Assembly: GCA_016720595.1 (NCBI GenBank)
Contig: JADKKI010000046.1
Location: 1-18,934 of the forward strand
Direction of reading: 5' to 3'
DNA from: Myxococcales bacterium
Lineage (GTDB): Bacteria; Myxococcota_A; Polyangia; Haliangiales; Haliangiaceae
Length of the DNA: 18,934 nucleotides
In this document: one piece after another, positions 1-6,911 of the stretch
Position numbering within the stretch: the stretch's first letter is position 1
Layout of the letters: every line of letters begins with the position of its first letter
Made by a program: the position numbers and the translations under genes
Notes under the pieces: model-generated
The model's database searches: none
What the model was told of the DNA's origin: nothing
Seen by the model: only the letters and a program-made list of their open reading frames with translations

Positions 1-519
1 GATCCCATCGAGGATGCGCCGCTGCGCCACACGCAGGCGCGGTCTCGGCGCTTCGACGAGGCGGTGCCCGCCCGACGGTTTGGGGATCCATGCGTATCGG
101 TAGTGGCGCGCGCGCGGATCACGCGCAGAGCGTGAAATGCCCCGACGATCTGCGAGTACCTCGAGCGCATCGAGCTCGATGCCGATCCAGGTTGCCAGCT
201 CGCGCGTCGTCGCGAGAGGCGGGACGCGCCACGGGGACTCCGCCATCTCGGGTGACGGCGTGGCGTAGTGGACGACCTGCACCCGAGCCCGCAACGCATC
301 GACGAACGCGGGGCGGGCGTAGATCCAGCCCGCGAGGCCGGCGAGGAACCGCGACGGGGCGGTGGGGAATCGGCTTCGTGTCGCGCGAACGAGCGCGTAC
401 ATCCAGGGTCGCTCGGAGCCCATCGCGATACGCACGCGGGCCAGCATCGGCCCGGCCTCCCAGTCCCCGTCCAGGAGGGCCGCGGCGAGCGCACGAGCGA
501 GGACGTCGGGCGGGGTCAT
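1..519 (-). CDS. Retron-type reverse transcriptase, N-terminal part (gene runs off the left edge)
   Basis: Reading the minus strand from the ATG at 519 gives 173 codons without a stop down to base 1, so the C-terminal part, including the catalytic YxDD motif, lies outside the window. Residues 1 to about 100 form an N-terminal extension. Then comes a helical stretch (LATTRELATWIGIELDAL, followed by LADRRG) of the type that precedes the fingers of bacterial retron reverse transcriptases. After it comes the block HYRYAWIPKPSGGHRLVEAP with PRPRLRVAQRRIL, which matches the conserved pattern HYxxxWIPKxxGxxRxxxxPKPxLKxxQRxIL in myxobacterial retron enzymes such as Mx162. Family assignment is strong. 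That it is a true retron, rather than another bacterial RT group, is inference because neither the RNA nor the catalytic core is proven here. The stop of a short upstream reading frame overlaps the start as ATGA. Confidence 0.88.
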   Translation of the reverse strand, partial: MTPPDVLARALAAALLDGDWEAGPMLARVRIAMGSERPWMYALVRATRSRFPTAPSRFLAGLAGWIYARPAFVDALRARVQVVHYATPSPEMAESPWRVPPLATTRELATWIGIELDALEVLADRRGISRSARDPRARHYRYAWIPKPSGGHRLVEAPRPRLRVAQRRILDGI

Positions 520-714
520 GAGTGTGCGGCGACGTCGCCAACCAGTCTCGTCTCGCTCGGCCGGTCCTGCGCCTCGCGCAGAATCGGGCCAGGCGTTGCA
601 ATGTCCAGCTGAGGAATCATCCCTGCGGTAGCCGCAGAGAAGTGGTCATCCATCACGCGATGGCTGCCACCGGCTTGAGACGCCGCCACACCGAGAAACG
701 CTAAGCCGGCGCAC
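520..714 (-). ncRNA. Candidate structured RNA leader upstream of the reverse transcriptase (possible retron msr-msd)
   Basis: This 195-nt stretch lies directly upstream of the reverse transcriptase on its coding strand, where retron msr-msd RNAs are normally encoded. Four inverted repeats are visible: CCGGCTT at 670-676 with AAGCCGG at 703-709 (26-nt loop); CTGCGG/CCGCAG at 623-637 with a 3-nt loop; CTGCGC/GCGCAG at 567-581 with a 3-nt loop; and the palindrome GGCGACGTCGCC at 528-539. Short hairpins in series are typical of msr, but GC-rich DNA forms such stems by chance and I cannot identify the a1/a2 pairing or the priming guanosine. A competing reading is a 45-codon frame from ATG 653 ending at 516; its third-position GC (about two thirds by my count) is lower than that of neighbouring genes, so I do not call it as a gene. 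Confidence 0.25.
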
Positions 715-777
715 GTGTCGGCGCCAGCCGTGATCACGGGATTCGCGGGCGCACGTACACCGCGCAGCGCATTCGCG

Positions 778-2895
778 ATGCCACCGTCACGGATCGGCGG
801 AGTGTGGGATATTCGTGGCGTGCAGCTTCCTCTGTTCGTGGTGCATGGGGCGGTCGTCTGGAAGCTCGCGCTGGTCGCGCTCACGGCCGTCGCGCTCGGG
901 CTCAACCAGCTGCGTCGCCAGCGGACGGCGCGCAAGAAGGCGGCCGAGGACCTGAAGTTTCGCCTCGGGACGGTGACGCCGCTGGCGAGCGGCCCCGTCG
1001 TGGTGCGCGGCACCATCACCAAGGGCTCGATCACCGCGGTCGTCACCGGCGAGGGCTCTACCGCCGAGCGCAGCGACGAGCTGTGGATCGATCAGCATGG
1101 CGAGAACATCGCGATCACCGGTCCGGTCACGCTCGGCCACGGCACGTCGAACAAGCCCGGGTTCCTCGCCCGCAATAACACGATCGGCGTGAAGACCGGC
1201 GACGAGGTCGTGATCGCCGGTGTCGCCGAGCCGCGGGCGGAGGACAACGTCGCGTATCGCGAGTCTGGAATCGGATGGCAGCTCGCGGCCGATGCATCGG
1301 TGTGGGCGGTGACGCCGCAGGCGCGGCCGCGGCCACTCGGGCCGATCTCCACCGCGGGCTTGGCGCTCTGCTTCGCGCTGGTCGGCTACGGAGCGCTCCG
1401 GATCGTCGGGAGCCGCGCGCTCAAGCATGCCAAGGGCGAGGACCGTGGCGTCCAGCGGACGCTCGACAACTCGGATGCGCTCTCGATCGCCGCCGCGATG
1501 CCGGGATCGCGCGACGAGGCACTCGAGCGCATCGCGTCGCGGTTTCGCTACGACTTCGTCCACACCGAGGACGCGTTCCAGCTCAGGCTCCAGCTCGACG
1601 AGCTGCAGGGCAACTGTGCCGCGCCCGCGCTGTTCGAGTCGGTCCGGCTCGACGAGGCGCTCGCTTCTGCGCGGGCCTGCGGAGACCACGTGCTCGCGTC
1701 GCAGGCGCTGGCGTTCCTCGGGCGCTACGAAGAGGCGTGGAACGAGCCGGGCCGGGATTCTCAACCGTTCTTCACGGGCACGGTCGCGATCGCCACCGGG
1801 CGCTGGCGCGAGGCCGCCTCGGCCGCTGAGGCGGTCGCGGAGGAGCAGAGCAAGCGCGAGCCGCGGTCGTTCTTCACGGAGGCCGACGTCCGCGCGCAGG
1901 CGCTCAAGACCCGGTGTCTCGCGGCGCTGTTCCGCGGCCTGGGCGGCGAGGCCGATCCGGTCGCCAAGGTCCCCGGATCGGAAGCGGACGGCTTCTGCCA
2001 GCTGTCGAAGGCGCTGTTGCTGCCCGAGGCAGACCAAGCCGCGGCCCTCGCCGCCATCGAGACCAAGGTGTCGGGCGACTACGCGCTCGCCAGCTTCGTT
2101 GACCCGCTGCGCGTCGTGGCGGGCGATCCCACGTTGCCGTGGGACATGGACAGGGCGAACCTGGCAGATCTGGTGGGCTTCGGCTTCCAACCCACCTGGT
2201 GGCTGTCCCCGTTCGAAGTCGCAGCGATGCGACCTGATGCTGACCCCGAGATTCGCGACGCGCTACTCGGGAAGACCGCGGCCCTCCTCGCGTTCCGCGG
2301 TGATCTTGCCGGTGCGCGGAAGGCCAACGCCGACCGCAAGGGCACCGAGTCGAGCGCACACTACGACTACAGCGTGGAGCTGGCGCTCGCGCTCCTCGAC
2401 GGGGCCTCGCCGTTCCCCGCGAAGCACGCAGGCTACATTCACCCGGCGATCGAGAGGATGGCGCAGGTCCGATGGGGCGAGCCAACCGACCCGGACCGTT
2501 TACTTGGCGTGGTCTCGGAGGAGTGCAAGGCGCGGCTACCGAAGGCGTTCGCCGCGGCACAGCGCGGGGACGGTGCCGAGCTCGCCGCGGTGTTCCGCGA
2601 CTGCAACGTGTTCTGGAACTCGCTCCAGAACTACGTGCTCGCGGTCGCGCCGATGGTGAAGACCCATCGCGAGGAGCTGGCCGCCGCGATCCGGCTGTTT
2701 CGCAGCGACATCAGCACGTACTCGCTCGAGCACATCCCGTTTCGGTTCCTCGGCGACGTCGCGATGTACCGCGATCTCGCGCGGGCGATCGGCGATGTGT
2801 CCTCGGCTGCCGCGTGGCAGAAGCTGTTCGATCAGCACCTGCCCGTCGTGCAGGATCGCAAGAAGCTGATCGCGTTGCTGCTGTGGACGCGTTAG
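778..2895 (+). CDS. Membrane protein: two N-terminal TM segments around a GIDE-like beta domain, then a large helical domain
   Basis: I do not recognise a named family over the full length. From the ATG at 778 the protein has a first hydrophobic segment (LPLFVVHGAVVWKLALVALT), a basic stretch, then about 110 residues rich in beta-forming and Gly/Val residues (for example PVVVRGTITKGSITAVVTGE and GDEVVIAGVAEP), then a second hydrophobic segment (GLALCFALVGYGALRIVG). This TM-beta domain-TM layout resembles bacterial GIDE/MUL1-type proteins, but no RING is present. The remaining roughly 470 residues are soluble, Ala/Leu-rich and helical in a TPR-like manner (ALAFLGRYEEAW). The start is uncertain: the frame is open back to GTG 715, and GTG 802 or GTG 820 would also place the first membrane segment at the N-terminus. 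The stop overlaps the convergent gene's stop by 4 nt (TTAG). Confidence 0.75.
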   Translation: MPPSRIGGVWDIRGVQLPLFVVHGAVVWKLALVALTAVALGLNQLRRQRTARKKAAEDLKFRLGTVTPLASGPVVVRGTITKGSITAVVTGEGSTAERSDELWIDQHGENIAITGPVTLGHGTSNKPGFLARNNTIGVKTGDEVVIAGVAEPRAEDNVAYRESGIGWQLAADASVWAVTPQARPRPLGPISTAGLALCFALVGYGALRIVGSRALKHAKGEDRGVQRTLDNSDALSIAAAMPGSRDEALERIASRFRYDFVHTEDAFQLRLQLDELQGNCAAPALFESVRLDEALASARACGDHVLASQALAFLGRYEEAWNEPGRDSQPFFTGTVAIATGRWREAASAAEAVAEEQSKREPRSFFTEADVRAQALKTRCLAALFRGLGGEADPVAKVPGSEADGFCQLSKALLLPEADQAAALAAIETKVSGDYALASFVDPLRVVAGDPTLPWDMDRANLADLVGFGFQPTWWLSPFEVAAMRPDADPEIRDALLGKTAALLAFRGDLAGARKANADRKGTESSAHYDYSVELALALLDGASPFPAKHAGYIHPAIERMAQVRWGEPTDPDRLLGVVSEECKARLPKAFAAAQRGDGAELAAVFRDCNVFWNSLQNYVLAVAPMVKTHREELAAAIRLFRSDISTYSLEHIPFRFLGDVAMYRDLARAIGDVSSAAAWQKLFDQHLPVVQDRKKLIALLLWTR

Positions 2896-3818
2896 ACGAT
2901 CGCGGCGTCGTCGCGGATCCGTACGACCAGCCGGTCGTGATTCTCCGTCCCCTTCAGGCTCGCGAACACGCGCGCAGGCGAGCCCCAGTCGCTCCAGCCA
3001 CTGCCGGTGACCGGCACCACCGCCAGCGCCGGGGCGTGGGCGAGCACGTCGCGGCTGAAGTTCGCGCTCGTCATGCCGCGATAGGCCGTCGCGAGCGCCG
3101 CGGCTTCGTCGAGGCCACCGATCGAGGCGGCATAGAGCTCGAGTGCGGCGACGTGGGCCGGAATGAACGACCGCGCGAGATCCCAGAACACCTTCGCTGG
3201 GCCGGCGAGGATGAACGTGTTCCACAGGCTTCCGAGGGCCCACAACTGTTCCGCCACCTCGGCGGTGGGCTTCTCGTGGAACCGCTCCACCTCGTACGCG
3301 ACCGACCCGCCGATGCGGTCCGCGGGGACGATCCACCCGTACTCGACCTCCGGGCCCGTGGGAGCCACGCCGATCAGCATCAGGCGGCCGGCAAGCTCGC
3401 CGTGCTCCGCGGCCAGCAGCCCACGGTGGAGTGGCTCGACGTTCGAGAGGTAGTGGTCCGATGGGAGGAACACGACGCGTGCATGTGGATCGCGCGACAG
3501 GATGCGCACGAGCGGTAGCAGGATCCCCGGCGCGGTATCGAGGTTCGCCGGCTGGACGACCAGCTCGACCCCGGGGTACGGCGCGATCTGCGCGCGCGCG
3601 ATCGCCTCGTGGTGAGCGGAGACGACGACCATCACCCGATCCAGCGTGGCGAGCATGGCCGCGCGCTCGATCGTGGTCTGAAGCAGCGAGTGCTCACCGG
3701 CGAGCACCGCGAACTGCTTGGGCAGGTCGGTGCCGTAGAGCGCTCGCGTCAACGAGGCAAGCCGGTTGCCCTCCCCACCGGCCAGGATCACCACATATCT
3801 ACGCCCTTGATCAATCAT
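2892..3818 (-). CDS. Mannose-1-phosphate guanylyltransferase-like sugar nucleotidyltransferase
   Basis: The 308-residue product begins MIDQGRRYVVILAGGEGNRL and contains the nucleotidyltransferase signature GGxGxRL, followed by DLPKQF, then a FLPSDHYL metal/sugar-binding block, ERFHEKPT and the late WNTFILAG motif. These are the signatures of GDP-mannose pyrophosphorylases (ManC type), which make GDP-mannose from mannose-1-phosphate and GTP for polysaccharide and glycoconjugate synthesis in the cytoplasm. It lacks the C-terminal phosphomannose isomerase domain of bifunctional ManC/AlgA enzymes and is a little shorter than usual. The ATG at 3818 is chosen because the conserved core begins a few residues later; the frame is open further upstream but codes for Pro/Arg-rich noise. 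No strong ribosome site is visible. It stands alone among membrane and lipoprotein genes, with no other sugar-nucleotide genes nearby. Substrate specificity is inferred from family motifs only. Confidence 0.87.
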   Translation of the reverse strand: MIDQGRRYVVILAGGEGNRLASLTRALYGTDLPKQFAVLAGEHSLLQTTIERAAMLATLDRVMVVVSAHHEAIARAQIAPYPGVELVVQPANLDTAPGILLPLVRILSRDPHARVVFLPSDHYLSNVEPLHRGLLAAEHGELAGRLMLIGVAPTGPEVEYGWIVPADRIGGSVAYEVERFHEKPTAEVAEQLWALGSLWNTFILAGPAKVFWDLARSFIPAHVAALELYAASIGGLDEAAALATAYRGMTSANFSRDVLAHAPALAVVPVTGSGWSDWGSPARVFASLKGTENHDRLVVRIRDDAAIV

Positions 3819-3992
3819 CGGCGGTCGGGGCTGCACGGGGCGCGCCACGCCGATCGGGGGACGCATGGGGACATTCGCGAACCGCTTGCGCCGAGGCGCA
3901 GGACCACACGCAGGCCGCGCGCCCTCTGGGCTGCACTCCGCCCACACGTCGGGGAGCCGCTGGTATCTCGCTTGCTGTGGCTCCCGACCAGG

Positions 3993-4554
3993 ATGCGAGC
4001 TCTCGATCCCACCTCGGGCCGCGCCATCGCCGCCGCTCTGACCGCCGGCCTGGCGTTCGCGAGCGTGCTGGTTCCGCGCCCTGCGGAGGCGCAGAGCTGC
4101 GGGGGACAACGGTCGAGCTGCGCGGCCTGCCACGAGGAACGCGGGGAGCATCCGGTCGCTGGCGACGGAACGTCGTGGCACGGCGATCACGCGTTCGTGA
4201 CCGGCGCGGCCTGCCATGGAGGGGAGCCGCTCGCCGCGGCACGCGACGACGCCCACGTCGGGCTCGTCCCGCCGCTCGTCGCCGCGCGGTGCGAGACGTG
4301 CCATGGCTCGCCGGCGCCTCTGCTCGCGCGGTACCTCGACGAGCGAGGCCGACGCGCTCCTGAGGCCGCGCCGCGGCCGTCCCCACCGGTGGGTCCCGCG
4401 GCAGCGCGCGCCTCGGCACCGGGCGCGGCGAACGTCGTCGCTGGAGCACTCGTGATCGCGCTCGCGCTCGTCGGCGCGATCGGCGTGGTCCCACCAGCGC
4501 CGCAGCGTGGCGAAGCGTGGGTCGCCGCGCTGCACATCGCGGGGCTGCGCGCGA
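3993..4554 (+). CDS. Exported, membrane-anchored c-type (multiheme-like) cytochrome
   Basis: From the ATG at 3993 the protein has a Sec signal peptide (hydrophobic AIAAALTAGLAFASVLV, cleavage likely after AEA). Two CxxCH haem-binding motifs follow, CAACH and CETCH. Between them is GAACHGGEP, which looks like the CxxCHGGDP motif of cytochrome c3/c7-like proteins but lacks the first cysteine. Several additional histidines could serve as axial ligands. A Pro/Ala-rich linker leads to a hydrophobic helix (VVAGALVIALALVGAIGVV) that would anchor the domain. It is directly followed by a YeeE/YedE-type pair, so it may pass electrons in a sulfur-related process; this is inference. The true 3' end is unclear: no stop is met in this frame until 5570, because a frame change occurs near 4550 where YeeE-like sequence begins in another frame. 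The end given is where that switch is seen. Confidence 0.68.
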
Positions 4555-5034
4555 TCGTGGTCGCCCGCGCTGGCGGGCGCCGCCCTCGGCGTGGTGATCA
4601 CCATCTCGCTCGCCTTCGGCCACCGGCTGAGCGGCGCGGCGGCGTACCAGCAGCTGGCCGGAGGGATCGGCGCCGCGGTGGCGCCGGAGGCGACCTACTG
4701 GCGACACGTGATCGGACCGCTGTCGCTCGTGGACCGCTGCGTGGCTCGGCGCCGGCCTGGCGCGCTGCGGCGCTGCGAGCGGCATTCCGGTTCCGCACAG
4801 CCGACGCGACGGGTCGAGATCTATGGGCCGAGCCCGCGCCGCTGGATGATCGCGTTCCTCGGTGCCGCGCTCACCGCGTTCGCCGCGGGCATCGCAGGTG
4901 GCTGCACCGCGAGCCTCGCGATGTCGGGCGGCGCGGTCCTGATCCCCGGCGCATTCGCGTTCATGGTCGGCATGTTCGGGGGCGGGATCCCGACGGCATT
5001 CCTCGTCCATCGACGCCGCGGAGGTGTGCCGTGA
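4507..5034 (+). pseudogene. YeeE/YedE-family (sulfur transport-like) membrane protein, first of a pair, frameshifted
   Basis: Frame 1 gives the YeeE-like opening WSPALAGAALGVVITISLAF with GHRLSG and later the hallmark helix AGIAGGCTASLAMSGGAVLI plus a last helix ending FGGGIPTAFL. This is the DUF395 Gly/Cys-rich pattern of TsuA/YeeE proteins, whose conserved cysteine relays thiosulfate or sulfane sulfur across the inner membrane. The middle is not readable in one frame: GPLS near 4728 continues as SWTAAWLGAGLARCGAASGIP in frame 2, then FRFRTADATG in frame 0, then RRVEIYGPSPRRW back in frame 1 near 4807. So at least three indels lie within about 80 nt, either decay or poor consensus. The 5' end is also uncertain, since the link to the cytochrome is out of frame. 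The final TGA overlaps the GTG start of the next gene (GTGA), as expected for a coupled pair. Confidence 0.62.
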
Positions 5035-5570
5035 GCATCGTCGCGCCGCTGGGAATCGGGTTCGCGTTTGGCTGGCTGCTCCACAAGGCCGGGCTCTCGC
5101 GCTACGAGCGGATCGTCGGCGTGTATCGCCTCCGAGATCTCGCCGTCGTCGAGCTCATGCTGGCGGCGCTCGCCGTGGCGGCGATCGGCGTGGTCATTGT
5201 CACCGCGTTTGGTGGGGGCGATGCGATCCCGCTTCCGTCGCCTTCGCTCGGCGCTGCGCTGATCGGTGGGCTGGTGTTCGGCGTCGGGATGGCGCTCTCG
5301 GGCTTCTGCCCGGGCACGATCGCCGTCGGCATCGGCGAGGGCAGGCTCGACAACCTGGTCGCCGGCTCGCTCGGCCTGATCGCTGGCAGCCTCGCATACG
5401 GTGCCGCGTGGTCGAGCGTCGCACCGCCACTCGCACGCCTCGGCGCGCTTGGTGTCACCACGTTGCCGCGCATGTTGGGGGTCGCGCCGTGGCTCGTCGT
5501 GACGTTGCTCGTCGAGCTGGCCGCGGTGGTGCTGTATCTCGTGTTGCGGGTGCGACGGCGCGCCAGCTGA
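5031..5570 (+). CDS. YeeE/YedE-family membrane protein, second of the pair
   Basis: A 179-residue integral membrane protein with at least four hydrophobic helices. The Gly-rich helix LVFGVGMALSGFCPGTIAVG followed by GEGRLDNLVAG matches the second half of the YeeE/YedE repeat, including the single conserved cysteine thought to relay sulfur. Small two-gene versions of this transporter family are common, one gene for each half, and the pair overlaps here by 4 nt (GTGA at 5031-5034). The GTG start is supported by a clear GGAGG at 5020-5024 with a 6-nt spacer. The gene itself is intact, unlike its partner. The likely role is import of thiosulfate or another sulfur species, or a sulfur-sensing membrane unit working with the preceding cytochrome; the substrate is inferred from the family. 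Confidence 0.82.
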   Translation: MSIVAPLGIGFAFGWLLHKAGLSRYERIVGVYRLRDLAVVELMLAALAVAAIGVVIVTAFGGGDAIPLPSPSLGAALIGGLVFGVGMALSGFCPGTIAVGIGEGRLDNLVAGSLGLIAGSLAYGAAWSSVAPPLARLGALGVTTLPRMLGVAPWLVVTLLVELAAVVLYLVLRVRRRAS

Positions 5571-5589
5571 CGGAGACCCGTTCGGGGCG

Positions 5590-5901
5590 TCATCGCGTGG
5601 CCGGGCGCGTCCAGCCACAGGTGCAGCGGCTGACCTCCCTTTTGACGATCATGTTGCACTTGGGGCACTCGACCGCGGGCGCTCCCTTGGCGGCGGGTGC
5701 GGTCGCGACCAGGTACTGGTCGTCCGGAGGTACGAACCACTCGAGTCGGCCGCAGCGGCGACAGGCGTACACGTCCGCCGATTGATTGTGGGCGTCCAGC
5801 CCGAGGAACGTCGCGAGCGCCGTGTTGAGTTGAGCCCGGCGGTGGTTGAAGTCCTCGCACGCGCAATGCGAGCACCGGAGTTTGCGGCTGGTAGCGTCCA
5901 T
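5590..5901 (-). CDS. Small zinc-ribbon protein
   Basis: A 103-residue soluble protein with three paired-cysteine knuckles: CSHC near the N-terminus, CRRC in the middle (DVYACRRCGRLEWF), and CPKC plus CTC near the C-terminus. This is the pattern of one or two zinc ribbons and resembles short conserved proteins of unknown function that begin with a LRCxxC knuckle and contain FLGLD and SADVY. No catalytic motif is visible; nucleic-acid or protein binding is the usual role of such ribbons. ATG 5901 is taken as start; GTG 5916, preceded by GGGTGG, would add five residues. It is the last gene of a minus-strand series that begins with the TonB-dependent receptor, lying 60 nt downstream of another CxxC protein. 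Confidence 0.72.
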   Translation of the reverse strand: MDATSRKLRCSHCACEDFNHRRAQLNTALATFLGLDAHNQSADVYACRRCGRLEWFVPPDDQYLVATAPAAKGAPAVECPKCNMIVKREVSRCTCGWTRPATR

Positions 5902-5961
5902 GGCTAACCGTCGCACCAGCGATTGCCACCCGCAAGGCGACGTCGAGACAGCCGGCTCTCC

Positions 5962-6213
5962 CTACTGCGGACGCGTGACGTCCTGGATCTGCTGATCGGT
6001 CACGACGGCAGCCCGAAGCGCGGCGAGGTCGGACGTGTGGAAGCACTGGTTGCAGCGCGCTTTCCCGTCGGCGACCGTCATGTTCGTCGCGTGACAGGCG
6101 ATGCAGCGGCGGCCGTCATCGAACTCGGCGAGGCGGTTCTTCATGCCGCGCTGACGCTGAAGCCAGATCACGGTCATGATGACAAAGCCGATCAGTCCGC
6201 CGATGAGTTTCAT
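5962..6213 (-). CDS. Small membrane-anchored protein with paired CxxC motifs
   Basis: An 83-residue protein with one N-terminal membrane helix (LIGGLIGFVIMTVIWL), a short basic loop, then CIACH and CNQCFH separated by 14 residues, then a polar tail. The spacing C-x2-C-x14-C-x2-C is that of a zinc ribbon. CIACH is also formally a CxxCH haem motif, so a membrane-anchored c-type haem cannot be excluded from sequence alone; which applies depends on topology. The ATG at 6213 starts the hydrophobic helix; no strong ribosome site precedes it. It lies 41 nt downstream of the lipoprotein gene on the same strand and probably shares its transcript. No function can be given. Confidence 0.7.
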   Translation of the reverse strand: MKLIGGLIGFVIMTVIWLQRQRGMKNRLAEFDDGRRCIACHATNMTVADGKARCNQCFHTSDLAALRAAVVTDQQIQDVTRPQ

Positions 6214-6254
6214 GGTGGTGGTGTCCGAGCGTACACCGAGCTGCTCGCGACGAG

Positions 6255-6911
6255 TCAGGGGCACGTTGCGCCGCACGGCGCGAGCGTGACGATGCCGAGA
6301 TCGGTGAACCCCTCCGCCGTCACGTCCACGGGCGGGCTGTCGGGCGAGATGGCGATCACGGAGCCCGACGCGAGCGCCCGCAACTGCACGGTGTAGGTCG
6401 CCGGCGGGACCGTGCCCAGGAACAGCGGCGGCTCGCACGCGATCTGGAACCCCGCCACGTCCGGCTCGCCGGGGAGCGAGAACTGGATCTCGATGCCCTC
6501 CGCTCCGGTCGACGCGCACGTGCCGCCGCCCTCGAATGTCCACGCCACGCGGAAGTTCGAGAACCCGTCGAAGTACAGCCCGGTCTCCTGGTCGAAGCCG
6601 TTGCGCAGATCGACGTCGCTCTCCGAGGTGCTGAACACGTCGCCGGCAAGATCGAGGAGCGAGCCCGCGACGTGGAAGCGCTGGCGCGCGACATCGGGGA
6701 ACGCCACCGTGTGGTCCGTGCACGGCACCGTCGTCGTTGCGGTCGACGGCGTGTCGACGCCGGTCAGCGTGATCGCGACGTTGCCCGTGCCATCGCGGCA
6801 GTCCTGGTCGCCCCACAGGACGGTCACGTCGGGCAGCTCCGGATCCGGATAGATCCGCATGCAGCCGGTGAGGCCGAGCGCGGCGAGGGCGAAGCGATCA
6901 ACGCGGCGCAA
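6255..6911 (-). CDS. Secreted beta-rich lipoprotein, partner of the TonB-dependent receptor
   Basis: A 218-residue protein with a lipoprotein signal peptide whose lipobox LTGC places the lipidated cysteine at residue 17. The mature part is acidic, rich in Thr/Val/Gly and cysteines, and looks like an all-beta outer-membrane or periplasmic lipoprotein; the last segment ends CGATCP. I recognise no named domain. The start is a TTG (6909-6911), the only in-frame start that gives a proper signal peptide, preceded by GGAG with a 6-nt spacer inside the end of the receptor gene. The two genes overlap by 14 nt, so translation is probably coupled and the proteins may work together at the outer membrane, for example as receptor and surface substrate binder; that is inference. 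Confidence 0.8.
   Translation of the reverse strand: MRRVDRFALAALGLTGCMRIYPDPELPDVTVLWGDQDCRDGTGNVAITLTGVDTPSTATTTVPCTDHTVAFPDVARQRFHVAGSLLDLAGDVFSTSESDVDLRNGFDQETGLYFDGFSNFRVAWTFEGGGTCASTGAEGIEIQFSLPGEPDVAGFQIACEPPLFLGTVPPATYTVQLRALASGSVIAISPDSPPVDVTAEGFTDLGIVTLAPCGATCP

Noticed and set aside
787..2190. Long minus-strand frame (467 codons) opposite the GIDE-like membrane protein gene
   Set aside because: Arg/Gly/Glu-rich antisense reading of a real gene; no domain or start signal.
3811..5010. 399-codon minus-strand frame opposite the cytochrome/YeeE genes
   Set aside because: Arg-rich antisense shadow without any family motif.
3609..5570. A 653-codon plus-strand frame running through three genes
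   Set aside because: It begins as antisense to the nucleotidyltransferase, then covers the cytochrome, the wrong frame of the first YeeE gene, and the second YeeE gene. Treated as separate genes.
5571..5589. CCCG-TT-CGGG mini-hairpin between convergent genes as a terminator
   Set aside because: Only a 4-bp stem with no T-run on either strand.
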